In this document: piece by piece, positions 62,301 through 63,591 of the stretch
Position numbering within the stretch: the stretch's first letter is position 1
How the letters are laid out: each line of letters begins with the position of its first letter
NCBI GenBank assembly: GCA_947652115.1
Contig: OX393562.1
Coordinates: forward strand, 13,769,457-13,833,456
DNA from: Blastomussa wellsi
Lineage: Eukaryota > Cnidaria > Anthozoa > Scleractinia > Plerogyridae
DNA length: 64,000 nt
Direction of reading: 5' to 3'
Translations under genes and position numbers: made by a program
The notes under the pieces: generated by a model
Told to the model about the DNA's origin: nothing
The model's input: only the letters and a program-made list of their open reading frames with translations
Databases searched by the model: none

Positions 62301-63591
62301 CTTTAATACCAAATTGCTGATGTCTAAAGTAACTAACTCCAATTCATTTTTTTCTAATGATGGAACTGGAAAATAAAAGCTTAGGAAAGGGAGCCAAAGT
62401 TAACTTTATGAAACAAACAAATCAAAATAATTATGATTATTATAATGAAATGTTGTTCAGGTGTGCAGATGTCATGCTGAGATCCATTGCTGCTTGGTCT
62501 GTCTGTGCATTTCATGCTTCAGCCTCGAAGGTAGTCATAAGTTACTGAGCCTGCACCCAAACATTAATTTTGAAGTAATGCAGTTTTAAAAGAGGAAAAT
62601 TAAGGGATGTATGAAAAATGAAGTTATGCCTCTGTTGTTAAAATGGAGCTTTTGTTAACCGTAAATGCTGCCAACAAGTACAAGTTTGTCTTACATGTTT
62701 GTAGTTCATGTTCACCTGTTAAACAGATCGTCAGTAATATACGAATGGAAGAGTGAATTCACCCGTTTTATGAATGTATTCTGGATGACCAAAAATATAA
62801 ATAATCATTGAAATTATTTTATTAAATATTTTGTTTTTATCAGTTAATGGACTGGAGATTGTACTAACTATATCTATGAAAAGGAAGGAAACAAAAACCA
62901 AAACTCATATTTAAAAAGAAAATTCATGATTATCCTGGCCTGCCTTGATTAGCGCTGCTACCTGCGGAGCCAGGGGATTGAAACTTTATTATTTAGAATG
63001 TAATAAAAATATTGAACCTGAACAAAGGTGGCATTGGCTGTAGCAAGAGGATAGGATAATACACTGTTGTGAAAGCAGCGACAAGGCTACAGCCCTGTCC
63101 ACTAGGAGAATGGATAAACGATGATGATTTTATGAACTGACCCTGTTTTCTTTTTTTAAGTACAAACAAAGCTCTGTTGTGGATGCTTGCGAGAGATGGC
63201 TGGAACTCAATTTAATTCCACAGGTGAGCACATGATATTTTCAGCTGGACAGGTTCACTTTATGAATACAGTGCAAGTTTTGTGGACATCCACACAGTAT
63301 CCTTTCTTTTTGCATTTTTACTTGTGAAGAAATGTAAAAATATGACATGAAATTGCCCTTCCTTTTCCCAGAGGATGAAAGAAAATCTTGCAACAATAGT
63401 TCAGTGTAAGATAGCATAAAGACACGTTTTTGTCTTGATGTTTCTGAAGGATATTTAATAAAAAAATTGAATAATTAACTGTAATATTAAAACTACAATC
63501 TATTAATTCTGTCCTTTTTTCAGTTATCAGTTCAAATTTTCTTGAGTCATTTGCCACAAGATTTACTAGAGAAGTGCTTAAAATCTACCAA
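35363..63591 (+). CDS. BTB/POZ-BACK domain protein, BTBD16-like, at least 10 exons, 3' end outside window
   Basis: Probable exons: 35363-35493 (starts MADVSVESYDHLRNNVLSG), 38266-38402 (or from 38246), 57212-57398, 59298-59446, 60170-60328, 60969-61136, 61550-61670, 62461-62530, 63161-63223 and 63524-63591. All have AG/GT borders, and phases agree at every junction. The first half is Ser/Pro-rich (includes TNRWRLPNMLGSDLLGSSQA). The BTB fold covers DVIVHALDTTWELHKPYLQK, then DPLITKQTFALALSALYG and ADVVGVLAAASFLGFTALEK. A BACK-like helical part follows (SSVVDACERWLELNLIPQ, SHLPQDLLEKCLK). BTB-BACK proteins are protein-interaction adaptors, some for cullin-3. BTBD16 is my best match; germ-cell-less is an alternative. 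Intron 2 (38403-57211) contains the whole Polinton. The last exon seen is not the final one. Confidence 0.75.
37469..37608 (-). repeat. tRNA-derived SINE, minus strand
   Basis: On the minus strand it starts with a tRNA-like head 'tccagtagctcagtggttag agc' (A box) followed by 'gggttcaaatcccatctggg' (B box and T-arm). The body ends 'tttctttcattgctctcttg gag'. A functional tRNA is unlikely because the anticodon arm does not pair well and the tRNA part runs directly into a body shared with the copy at 37749. Confidence 0.75.
37749..37833 (-). repeat. Truncated second copy of the same SINE
   Basis: 'ctccaagagagcaatgaaag' through 'cagatgggatt' repeats 37469-37555 almost exactly, then stops before the tRNA B box. 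The two copies are 140 bp apart in the same orientation. Confidence 0.72.
38570..38765 (+). repeat. Probable 3' end of a Penelope-like element
   Basis: Contains 'cgctcgaaacgtcagcaact', 'tttacggtggccaattgaca' and 'atcaacccagttgataaaac caaa', an arrangement I associate with 3' ends of cnidarian Penelope-like retroelements. The upstream RT/GIY-YIG coding part is missing, consistent with 5' truncation. The assignment is from memory of the family and is only moderate. Confidence 0.4.
38766..39095. other. Intron 2 spacer
   Basis: Intronic DNA of the BTB gene between the Penelope-like remnant and the interrupted SINE. Nothing else recognised. Confidence 0.4.
39096..39319 (+). repeat. 5' half of a tRNA-derived SINE interrupted by the Polinton
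   Basis: The tRNA-like head 'tagtggcataatggttagtg' is followed by 'gcattgtgttcttggggaag', 'cacccaggtgtatac', 'aaatgggtacc' and 'gatggactagcattccatcc', in the same order as the minus-strand copy at 17075-17350. It stops at a G-run where the Polinton begins and resumes at 56669. Confidence 0.82.
39314..39319. other. Target-site duplication, left copy (GGGGGG)
   Basis: Six G immediately outside the left terminus, matched by six G at 56669-56674. The runs are longer than six on both sides (7 on the left, 13 on the right), so the exact limit is ambiguous. Confidence 0.7.
39320..39696. repeat. Polinton left terminal inverted repeat (377 bp)
   Basis: Identical to the reverse complement of 56292-56668 over every stretch I compared, including a run of ten A. 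Divergence starts after 'gcgaagaact'. It contains an internal inverted repeat, 'ggtgcacctcatt' (39402-39414) and 'aatgaggtgcacc' (39427-39439), that could form a hairpin or bind a protein near the end. In protein-primed replication the termini serve as origins. Confidence 0.95.
39887..40534 (-). CDS. Possible spliced minus-strand gene in the left arm (uncertain)
   Basis: Two open segments on the minus strand (40534-40231 and 40163-39887) can be joined. An ideal donor 'caagGTAAGC' at 40230 and an acceptor 'gtatttaag' ending at 40164 remove 67 nt and keep the frame (SS-VKGENKFGF). The C-terminal part contains CFSSYRLHLPLRITSRFFGP and is rich in basic and aromatic residues. I recognise no family. 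Against it: the first part includes a homopolymer-encoded run of Phe, and no TATA box faces the minus strand. It might be a cargo gene or non-coding. Confidence 0.25.
40496..40583 (+). promoter_or_regulatory. Putative left-arm promoter: CCAAT boxes plus TATA
   Basis: ATTGG (inverted CCAAT) at about 40497, CCAAT at 40531 and TATAAAAA at 40576-40583 form a classical RNA polymerase II core promoter reading right. Transcripts would start near 40606. Mirror elements near the right end (56131-56205) include TGACGTCA, GTCACGTGAC and ATTGGTCCAAT. Confidence 0.55.
40606..41129 (+). other. Putative spliced 5' leader of the polymerase transcript
   Basis: From the promoter at 40576 a leader exon could end at 40678 ('aagaaaag|gtaggg'), a 30-nt exon could lie at 40871-40900 ('gatttttag|g' to 'cagaag|gtaaaa'), and an acceptor at 41076 ('cctccacag|g') would join the polymerase exon. 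The leader exons contain no ATG, so only the UTR would change. A (GAA)n microsatellite occupies 40631-40656. Alternatively the TATA at 41078 starts the transcript directly. Confidence 0.35.
41078..41084 (+). promoter_or_regulatory. TATA box before PolB
   Basis: TATAAAA 46 nt before the chosen polymerase ATG (41130). It overlaps the possible splice acceptor of the leader model, so only one of the two uses can apply to a given transcript. Confidence 0.55.
41130..45440 (+). CDS. POLB: Protein-primed family B DNA polymerase with N-terminal zinc fingers
   Basis: Replicates the element, probably primed by a protein at the termini. It has 1,436 residues from the ATG at 41130. The open frame extends 41 codons upstream, but without another ATG, and 41130 has a strong context (A at -3, G at +4). 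Two C2H2 zinc fingers lie at residues 1-55 (CDQCQKRFTTLRSLKRH, CLTCKKKFNRRDNWRRH) and another at about 373-395 (CSRCDKFFKRPWEHERH). 3'-5' exonuclease: Exo I D441/E443 (FDIEVY), Exo II N645/D650 (NSGKYD), Exo III Y775/D779 (YNNLD). Polymerase: motif A D881 (GFDANALY), motif B K1184/N1188 (KLVGNAGFG), motif C D1285/D1287 (MDTDSAY). A large acidic insertion (about 560-640) lies between Exo I and II. All catalytic residues are present. A polyadenylation signal follows at 45554. Confidence 0.96.
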   Translation: MERCDQCQKRFTTLRSLKRHTLSIHERKDYSCLTCKKKFNRRDNWRRHEKKCEPFRAKRKYQEEEETPPPKKQRTQMEKDPQEWPRHLPPTSLAEDCQQCYRKNWHQIRTRQRGGQFVENYTHRLEEGSDLSAIFRNIFEKQRSAFKLNMAFGFILKNEETGEVRYYYPSQNGYVFESPTVIRNEEDLARFTKKIEGFDWQEYIRHQKPNSKWTVALITNVAFVIYKLPDHPIGRGKRLPSFVIENRGLDGLETDYNTGELYEDNLCFFRCLARHLGFSLKNLERKTKRLASEYMSTLDEPEDFQGVKLSDLYHLDEMFGVHTFVYCLQEDGTVQLIHRPPKILTQLEADGAMKINLCDGHFSYIKDMNKYAKSYQCSRCDKFFKRPWEHERHERTCEAQVKFVYPGGVYHPSKTVFEKIEEEGLTVDQDLKFSRYRATFDIEVYYPRDNTNLPEKREKLEYTAAHQLLSVSVASNVPGYERPRCFVVASEPQETVQQFVKYLQDIAQKAYELEQERYTDLKSTILEGLRTVPVSTDPHAMTHPSRASTFTCEEEAGEHVGFVEDSDDDESEDEEETEEDQEFIHDDEEEEQDRSFYRRINQELDEIEVKQDKKDKHVPKRKTKAQALCDELDEHISELPVIGFNSGKYDLNVLKELLIPYLVNHSRINLAIKRNHAYLALKSGSLKFIDISNFLAAGTSYAAFLKAYQCQGEKGFFPYEWLDSLDKLDHSQLPPHSAFNSWLRKSNISEDEYAVCQEAWKREEMTTLRDFLEWYNNLDVVPFLEALEKMARFWRERGIDMLKEAISLPGLAFKFEMGFLKEQGLHLSSFHTEDLYKLFKDNMVGGPAIIFHRHAEAAKTNIREHQYGEAAKPVQKVIGFDANALYLWALSQPMPVGLYTTWTASQDRLIPNKSWRAADEWLSWVSRDIPNFRTRLNNTEKRLGDRQVPVDGYDHGSNTVFEFHGCYWHGCPRCFDPDNMNETRGKTYGDLYDETCFRAEYLESLPNVSEVVQMWECQWLALKRGNAEIEQFLNDHFPGRREQRQTQTQLLTRIRDGSFFGAVEVDIHVPPHLRDKFSEMTPIFKNTEISLEDIGPHMRQFAQEHEILSTPRRALIGSYKGDKILLGTPLLKFYLEEGLVVSRIHRAVQWRSYPCLEPFGDFVSTSRRAADADPHQKILGETAKLVGNAGFGRFIMDVTRHQKVQYEKDEGRVTRAINSFFFRDLEELSDDVFEIKSAKKRITCDLPIQIGFFVFQYAKLRMLEFYYRCIDKYLDRENYEYLEMDTDSAYMALSSESLEELIKPELRGQYETEKHLWFPRTDTKEHAAYDKRTPGLFKIEWSGDGFVGLNSKTYCCWGTESNKASCKGISHKLNNPQKETYLQVLQTGESAEGENRGFRVVGNRVLTYAQHRTGFSYFYPKRKVQEDGISTIPLDI
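45554..45559 (+). terminator. Polyadenylation signal after PolB
   Basis: AATAAA 114 nt downstream of the PolB stop, followed by a GT-rich stretch (tacttgttgtttg). Confidence 0.6.
45626..45632 (+). promoter_or_regulatory. A-tract plus TATA box before the 128-aa ORF
   Basis: Twelve A followed by C and TATAAAA, 58 nt before the ATG at 45690. It matches the A-tract + TATA pattern seen before several other genes of this element. Confidence 0.7.
45690..46076 (+). CDS. Polinton small protein, 128 aa, helical with basic tail (function unknown)
   Basis: I do not recognise this protein. The start at 45690 is the first ATG after the TATA box at 45626; the reading frame extends upstream without an ATG. 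Residues 1-75 are predicted by eye to be helical and could form a coiled coil (VEEQVRKTRQLLNNLASHIA, later EEVVEIQQAWEEMNYELKRA). Residues 85-115 are Pro/Ser-rich with a likely nuclear localisation signal (AKRGRKKKG). The position between polymerase and integrase would suit a DNA-binding accessory such as a terminal protein, but nothing in the sequence proves this. Its own promoter and polyadenylation signal suggest a separate transcript. Confidence 0.75.
   Translation: MNVEEQVRKTRQLLNNLASHIAQLTITLGSKVVESSPQLYMKTKLRLLSAIGSLTEEVVEIQQAWEEMNYELKRAGIAFSPEESHSDQPPKRMASKTPECTAPAKRGRKKKGLETSTIQDQVDTAEKL
46135..46140 (+). terminator. Polyadenylation signal after the 128-aa ORF
   Basis: AATAAA within 'aaaaaaaagctaataaatag', 58 nt after the stop. 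The same A-tract + AATAAA string resembles the promoter motif of this element and may serve also as the weak TATA of the integrase unit. Confidence 0.55.
46145..46186 (+). promoter_or_regulatory. Short upstream ORF before integrase
   Basis: ATG at 46145 opens a 13-codon frame (MKQMVTVCRSSSL) ending with TGA at 46184-46186, 2 nt before the integrase ATG at 46189. If the transcript starts upstream of it, this arrangement would lower integrase translation by requiring reinitiation. Confidence 0.4.
46189..47304 (+). CDS. INT: Retroviral-type integrase (DDE) with C-terminal chromodomain
   Basis: Inserts the element's DNA into host chromosomes and makes the 6-bp target duplication. It has 371 residues from the ATG at 46189; the preceding in-frame GTG is not used because eukaryotic starts are ATG. 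An N-terminal helical region (SALDALYLDEDSPYALSG) precedes the RNase H-fold core. Catalytic residues: D79 in HTWQADLVEM, D144 in LQTDQGKEFY, E178 in KASIAERFNRTLKE. A chromodomain-like end (KLKYKGRGPTRQVLVNWQGV followed by KTWI) suggests targeting to modified chromatin. The same end module is known in other Polinton and chromovirus integrases. The last codons overlap the next gene by 8 nt. Intact. Confidence 0.95.
   Translation: MTKTSALDALYLDEDSPYALSGNVKEVLSAAKSLGVSRRATQTYLQGEPAFTLHRQRRERFPRSKTVVGPAVDHTWQADLVEMQDPKLVAANKRTRYLLTVIDVLSKYAWVVGLKSKRGTAVRDALQYLLEHNGGRRPINLQTDQGKEFYNKHVQRLLEEYGIHHYSTRGEPKASIAERFNRTLKEHTYKYMTAHNTLKYLDALPELVDKYNQRIHSSIRMAPVDVNDYNAEVVWRRLYQPTIPLNPYKFRPGDFVRTTKLLGKDKRRGAFGSKSSKGAWSQAVYTVVDRKRQVVDGVNYYALEDWQGQRVKGRFYEPQLQKVRGLPNRWPVAKKLKYKGRGPTRQVLVNWQGVAPDYKTWIAHKDLKQYE
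47297..49615 (+). CDS. Capsid-associated protein, 772 aa, tandem duplication of the Polinton minor-capsid-class fold
   Basis: Likely virion structural protein. Its ATG lies inside the last codons of integrase (8-nt overlap). Two related units are visible. Unit 1 (about residues 10-475) contains DWQVALFSMYYTHSFGN with W50 and ends LRVHLRNSDNLGVPFYTGLV. Unit 2 (489-772) contains TWEVGLFQLLLPHTWRNV with W522 and ends IEIDIRDNLGRPIPFQGGVV. The phrase W-x-V-x-L and the end D-N-x-G-x-P recur in proteins of about 300-400 aa that I associate with Polinton capsid clusters, so a double-length form is unusual. A QGG motif (484-486, RFQGGRRV) lies exactly between the units and could be a cleavage site. 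Assignment to minor capsid/penton class is by motif and gene order, not proven. A small inserted loop (GGRNHYG) is present in unit 1. Confidence 0.75.
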   Translation: MSKPWERDNDFIMYLNSGDQGTHPLEPGVTTVRSAFRQDLEIPLTLSQDWQVALFSMYYTHSFGNAVLKSPTDFHCKVGHVDTDVFLSRSIQLSRHQQFTHLKHVLQDLIRRLGLYVFPTLSGGRNHYGQLHLDSPGSNDENFPVNPKLDYFRRDLVDAWLTTDKSLPSTYLDVKRYLNQATVTLMGANRVKYVWTLEESPSRPLTHYAIDLWAQGQYDLGESLALFMGFLELDPDGSGRTRIAPHHTVYVNTGNNTRATVEVTRLDKDHVGIEDQDYPLGGVRLSVNIHTERLFYMFGRRVLFDMGAWLKDSAPMLRYTIQGFPAYIFALEPDRWLMQVGADGYMRFDHGLEEVMGTHLLTKGESMILPSLESPIGEQVTFSNTDLSKCFAEVYIVGVSMTGERQRHTLAVVPFQSQMYGKTCEYHPQHVDFRPLAAPTQHLNQLRVHLRNSDNLGVPFYTGLVGLLLYFHKGPALMPTMRFQGGRRVTLESNAQLDLFPDNAPSHFRVRLPEMWALDETWEVGLFQLLLPHTWRNVLNRQVGLRVHYDNDHPDVRMFLRADAYVTVQDVVEGWMQAMEAHAPQKNELGGLKVTLDERGFYEWAFPSTEFSVYFPAWLARVLGYLDFDSWTVPFYFRADSRHPIVEITKRDAEGKPIEVEITQSHTMAKHSQASVWSTISNYSFQNMYVHCNVSEPVYVGSQMAKVILTHGVNTDKQIVEDVFMPHLIFYRLSQYQFRDIEIDIRDNLGRPIPFQGGVVTATLYFRQREIL
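49615..50346 (+). CDS. Core-like basic protein with repeated GG motifs, 243 aa
   Basis: Start 49615 shares TGATG with the stop of the 772-aa gene. A hydrophobic Gly/Leu segment (GGILPLLALGGLIPGLVKQL, 145-164) is flanked by basic clusters (KKRKKK 72-77, RRRRKRPK 181-188, RRRRR near the end). The nonapeptide GTPPYQEGG (24-32) recurs as GTAPYQEGG (172-180). Other GG sites: QQEGG (78-82), QQGG (143-146), RRQGG (204-208). This resembles adenovirus precursor core or membrane-lytic proteins that are cut by the viral protease. It is one of four related proteins in the element (see 53108, 53671, 54103). Exact function unknown. Confidence 0.75.
   Translation: MPLKKRVAPSQWVQVGGGSIYEQGTPPYQEGGWSPLWALAGQGASSLGKEVACKAAKRFRQSYCLDDQPPVKKRKKKQQEGGFGFDDVAWEMIKGLSKAGAKAARLGAGKAIQSDLAQKKAMEFVSPFVGQALDTLGDKVTGQQGGILPLLALGGLIPGLVKQLGGRKYQSGTAPYQEGGRRRRKRPKVVTGSSLTPTLARLFRRQGGRNVGVLPEVIPGPQVGMGQRRRRRQPARHCFQGLP
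50358..50363 (+). promoter_or_regulatory. TATA box before the major capsid gene
   Basis: AAAAAAGTATAAAGG, TATAAA 42 nt before the ATG at 50405. It fits the A-tract + TATA pattern of the late-type genes. Confidence 0.7.
50405..51784 (+). CDS. MCP: Major capsid protein, double jelly-roll type
   Basis: Main shell protein; trimers would build the pseudo-hexagonal capsomers of the icosahedral particle. It has 459 residues from the ATG at 50405 (the in-frame GTG at 50378 is rejected because the TATA box at 50358 would start transcripts near 50388). A diagnostic segment, GHFGKNPFNF (residues 325-334) followed by a strand and VPVPKASLSLK, matches the conserved C-terminal jelly roll of Polinton/adintovirus capsid proteins (F54H12.2-like proteins in animal genomes). 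PFPFCPREMELHLRVKF near the N-terminus corresponds to the first jelly roll. It has no GG-type cleavage motif, as expected for a mature shell protein. The protease gene starts 2 nt after the stop (TGAGAATG). Confidence 0.88.
   Translation: MESLSLQADKGQYDYRPQRKIDATEYKWQFEDIKPLTNSATPLQFRIDDRPFPFCPREMELHLRVKFKDADQKAKAYHNNTTLLIVGPVNNFGYSCIRQVRCKVNNAETESASGVNLAYREYFRTLLESDPWDERSRLKRQGWYRDVAGQMDKWGGKLDDETQLNASGIRRQQATVNNTGEYQFNVCPIPSNFTQIDQNVPPNTKVEFDIEFNSPQFALMAKKYKDNGDGTAATAAEKVSFEVLVDKCFVRVFYRVPVKDIMQYMEEQVEKTTVINPLTFPFRRMRCDNYQLTANQTQIDLNDVFRGRSPRLFWMVLLDDERYQGHFGKNPFNFTRQNGIQVECTANGVPVPKASLSLKDKYEIYDLLMNASGKRKRDAYLLNPDTFDEGFFIVPFDLTAVQDGGESSTPLLRMLVNIRLTFSSGNPTLQALFFYNTDESLLQVDNRGTVQGPIPLGDI
51787..52329 (+). 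CDS. PRO: Adenovirus-type cysteine maturation protease
   Basis: Cleaves capsid and core precursors during particle maturation (peptidase clan CE, related to adenain and Ulp1/SUMO proteases). 180 residues. Catalytic set visible: H53 (QHWVGL), D69 (EFFDSYA), Q96 (RPIQQW; oxyanion hole) and C103 (DVCGDH), with the adenain-like Q-to-C spacing of seven. The order H, acidic, Q, C is complete, so activity is plausible. It has no promoter of its own and lies 2 nt behind the major capsid gene, so it is probably translated from the same transcript. Its own GG motifs (RGGQ near 160, RGGS near 165) might be self-cleavage sites. The C-terminal tail is Cys/His-containing. Confidence 0.93.
   Translation: MHDTASLRKACRRDPVIGQYFADVYGADEVPCRMPYPRCAIANTDPIDLPGQHWVGLFWTAPGQGEFFDSYAITPKTYNTHWHCFDEFEQTPRPIQQWTTDVCGDHTLYYLYHRCRGTPLSTIVQYFSPTNLLYNDTAVVRRMHDLFPSLSSEKHRGGQLFDARGGSQICIQRQSHRCYH
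52341..52350 (+). promoter_or_regulatory. TATA box of the ATPase gene, overlapping the AATAAA of the capsid-protease unit
   Basis: TATAAATAAA 37 nt before the ATG at 52387. AATAAA (52345-52350) is embedded in it, 16 nt after the protease stop, so the same ten bases may act both as promoter and as polyadenylation signal. Confidence 0.55.
52387..53052 (+). CDS. ATP: DNA-packaging ATPase, FtsK/HerA (A32-like) type
   Basis: Motor that pumps the genome into the capsid. 221 residues from the ATG at 52387. Walker A GPSLSGKT (18-25) follows the typical strand MQIV, and Walker B LLILDD ends at D98/D99. Further motifs (TRDTHHLDLFAITLAQNLYP) fit the sensor region, where a conserved Q follows a hydrophobic strand. 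The length (about 220 aa) fits Polinton/virophage packaging ATPases. Adjacent genes for capsid and protease complete the morphogenetic module. Intact. Confidence 0.93.
   Translation: MSTYDPRFRVPGNMQIVGPSLSGKTTWLYRLVRDAPVYFRRADGSPCYFQKIVYCYGSTWQPIFDHFEALGVFFHEGLPDDISDLFPPSQRPGLLILDDLMQETTKSSQVTQLLTRDTHHLDLFAITLAQNLYPGGREQATQNRNYHYTVLFKNPADTRYVKALGDRWLGNSRAFWQLYQKATQKPFGYLVVDHHPRTDEAIRFRTHILLDEADPVTVLQP
53070..53077 (+). promoter_or_regulatory. A-tract plus TATA-like box before the 171-aa gene
   Basis: Eight A, then GC, then ATAAAAAGG; 31 nt before the ATG at 53108. Same layout as at 53635 and 55450. Confidence 0.7.
53108..53623 (+). CDS. Small basic virion-type protein with QKGG site and C-terminal hydrophobic helix, 171 aa
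   Basis: Function unknown. The N-terminal part (1-55) is followed by a very basic run ending in a putative cleavage motif, KKRRRRQQKGGIYPG (GG at 70-71). A second basic region (80-135, many Arg, likely nucleic-acid binding) leads to a C-terminal Gly/Ala/Leu helix (about 142-169, GTAAALGGALAAVPTALLGT). Cleavage after GG would release a mature basic protein with a membrane-active tail, as in adenovirus pVI or core proteins; this is inference. Own promoter at 53070. Confidence 0.72.
   Translation: MDSLVLPTFRRSGFRRPPRSLQAPWGPGMPGTYYVLRGDEYDLHIQDASEATSGRRSVSTKKRRRRQQKGGIYPGNQVNRPSPSRIAQMERIIRARHPTNPLRQRAASRALANTRSQRLARGVNRAMWNVRRQLTPTTITGKLGTAAALGGALAAVPTALLGTLLTQVGKK
53635..53641 (+). promoter_or_regulatory. 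A-tract plus TATA box before the 129-aa gene
   Basis: Eight A, GC, TATAAAAGCC; 30 nt before the ATG at 53671. A competing out-of-frame ATG at 53661 opens only seven codons and stops, so leaky scanning or a start site downstream of it is needed. Confidence 0.7.
53671..54060 (+). CDS. Small virion-type protein with duplicated 'GGLGP + hydrophobic helix' module, 129 aa
   Basis: Function unknown. The N-terminus is almost purely Arg (AIRRRRRYRRQEGG). Two copies of one module are visible: QEGGLGPFAQQLAMFSLAPI (13-32) and QKGGLGPLAAIAGMALAPML (101-120), each a GG site followed by a hydrophobic helix. A third GG lies in TGQAGGKF (49-56). The C-terminus ends LLGGLKR. If the protease cuts after GG, it would release two hydrophobic peptides of about 25-40 residues. 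This suits a membrane-disrupting or core role, but there is no direct evidence. Confidence 0.72.
   Translation: MPAIRRRRRYRRQEGGLGPFAQQLAMFSLAPIVTDMASNVLNSVLPGLTGQAGGKFSLPGNSQMIGLPNHLPPSTYLHISRPRQKGKGKTTTKRCGRKSQKGGLGPLAAIAGMALAPMLLNPLLGGLKR
54065..54070 (+). promoter_or_regulatory. TATA box before the 192-aa gene
   Basis: GGATATAAAGAAGG, TATAAA 33 nt before the ATG at 54103 and only 4 nt after the previous stop. Unlike its neighbours it lacks a long A-tract. Confidence 0.65.
54103..54681 (+). CDS. Basic protein with hydrophobic helix, QQGG site and C-terminal domain, 192 aa
   Basis: Function unknown. An Arg-rich N-terminus (1-50) is followed by a strongly hydrophobic helix (GLLAAGILPAVAGLGALIGG, 55-74), then KKKKTQQGGSGAW with a putative protease site (GG 86-87). 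The remaining 105 residues form a soluble, mostly helical domain (REIHRASNDQLRALTDVIRN, then PLKKHIREIRRLSGLTTPLY) that could be released by cleavage. Similar domains with 'LRALTDVIRNL' and 'LSGLTTPLYERR' phrases occur, as far as I recall, in uncharacterised Polinton-linked proteins. The stop overlaps the next start (ATGA). Confidence 0.72.
   Translation: MAPPLQAWRRTPINRNFRASSAAARRANRGFTRPARSSKVGNAYGTLKSKMGTKGLLAAGILPAVAGLGALIGGLVPSKKKKTQQGGSGAWRVAAHQPFLLDLVSGDGTTWRREIHRASNDQLRALTDVIRNLYDDVVPLPSRIKLPLKKHIREIRRLSGLTTPLYERRALLLGLGARLLPFLRAGLQALEV
54678..55436 (+). CDS. Polinton structural-type protein, Pro-rich and coiled-coil, 252 aa
   Basis: The start overlaps the stop of the 192-aa gene (ATGA), suggesting coupled translation. 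The N-terminus NDKYAKEMILIPKPTI resembles the 'Y-x-x-x-M-x-L-I/V-P' opening of uncharacterised Polinton proteins known to me. A GG site (DQAGGHST, 21-22) follows. A Pro-rich stretch (APPPTPPPSKRRV, about 109-121) precedes a long charged coiled coil (about 127-210). I do not recognise a specific function; a scaffold or minor virion role is a guess from its position. Confidence 0.7.
   Translation: MNDKYAKEMILIPKPTIDQAGGHSTQDNMDQFWQRRLTVDRLVNAPHVDRMRKILSDMKQMEGQATSSSVPGDGPDSSDYFRLQRQLQRLDPNTLKTTLRPQKYAPPPTPPPSKRRVTRPPMPTSFKEAREQTKQIEAMLQQFKQRAKQEMEQALRGGNEQSIKEAQRKWDIVNYNIDQIRQEDDFLDSPNVPSWWEELYVGKEEAGKAQDQAREESTRRRDKLYRQLEDFYPNQQGQGYNVWQKPRGWIQE
55450..55455 (+). promoter_or_regulatory. A-tract plus TATA box before the 183-aa gene
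   Basis: Eight A, GC, ATATAAAGAAC; 35 nt before the ATG at 55490. Nearly the same string as at 53635 (eight A, GC, TATAAAAG). Confidence 0.7.
55490..56041 (+). CDS. DEDD-exonuclease-like protein, 183 aa
   Basis: Start at 55490 is the first ATG behind the promoter at 55450; the frame is open further upstream. The N-terminal strand LIIDLEGYHV carries a D-x-E (D17, E19) as in exonuclease motif I. FLVGYKGGHVEKRLL (106-120) sits where motif II is expected but has Lys/Gly instead of Asp. GHCAMVECHAFWQW contains H158-x4-E163, like the H-x4-D of DEDDh motif III with Glu for Asp. NLEHCGCP adds conserved-looking cysteines. The 'D-L-E-G ... R-E-L-G-W ... K-G ... G-C-P ... H-C-A' series also occurs in invertebrate transposon-linked proteins known to me. 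It may be a degenerate or divergent nuclease; activity is doubtful. Last gene before the right terminal repeat. Confidence 0.6.
   Translation: MKMQCKAALENVCLIIDLEGYHVQKKFCTRELGWTTWQGDVGVHHYQQPFRWKTLNRIDRLTAKYVYHRIHGLPFEDDPREKARHLDDLKGDVAELYEQTRTPERFLVGYKGGHVEKRLLQELDLPAINLEHCGCPKFDKLQDVSLIEDCQQHKIQGHCAMVECHAFWQWANMPDEEECDVYV
56058..56063 (+). terminator. Polyadenylation signal after the last Polinton gene
   Basis: AATAAA 17 nt after the 183-aa stop, followed by T/GT-rich sequence (aattgttgttt). Confidence 0.65.
56131..56205. promoter_or_regulatory. Cluster of regulatory-type palindromes inside the right end
   Basis: TGACGTCA (CRE/ATF type, 56132-56139), GTCACGTGAC (E-box type, 56149-56158), and ATTGGTCCAAT (inverted CCAAT pair, 56174-56184) followed by a further ATTGG. 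No plus-strand gene follows within the element, so it could serve a minus-strand transcript, enhance the other genes, or act in replication. Confidence 0.45.
56292..56668. repeat. Polinton right terminal inverted repeat (377 bp)
   Basis: Reverse complement of 39320-39696, same length, identical in all parts compared. The element ends CTGTACTACT, followed by the GGGGGG duplication. Confidence 0.95.
56669..56674. other. Target-site duplication, right copy (GGGGGG)
   Basis: First six of a 13-G run directly outside the right terminus; partner of 39314-39319. Confidence 0.7.
56669..56815 (+). repeat. 3' half of the SINE interrupted by the Polinton
   Basis: After the G-run: 'gggagtagaaatactcctag', 'ttctacagaaacttggataa gctcc', 'gtgggccac' and 'gggctcgatgcagac'. 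This is the tail order of the SINE at 17075-17350 (reverse complement there: 'gcagcaatacgctcag', 'cctacagaaactgggataag ctcc', 'gatgggccac', 'ggctcgtatgcagac'). Confidence 0.8.
58752..59100. mobile_element. MITE in an intron of the BTB gene
   Basis: Terminal inverted repeats TTAAAGGGAACCTCGGCTCT TGAA and TTCAAGAGCTGAGGTTCCCT TTAA, 349 bp apart end to end. It lies between exons 57212-57398 and 59298-59446. TTAA at the ends may include the target duplication. Confidence 0.78.
60418..60598. mobile_element. MITE in the next BTB-gene intron
   Basis: 'gaggcaaggacaaaagttgg' with 'atcaactcggatcgctgatt' on the left and 'aatcagcaatctgagttgat' with 'gacttttgtccctgcctccc' on the right are imperfect inverted copies around a loop of about 70 bp. 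Confidence 0.7.
61759..62210. mobile_element. Non-autonomous hAT-like element in a BTB-gene intron
   Basis: Ends CAGGGCTTGACACTAAC and GTTAGTGTCGAGCACTG are inverted repeats with the CAG-G ... C-CTG pattern of hAT ends. The flanks ATTTTGAT and TTGATGAT agree at 6 of 8 positions, an imperfect 8-bp duplication. The interior contains many 'actagcca' / 'gctagta' repeats near both ends. Confidence 0.65.
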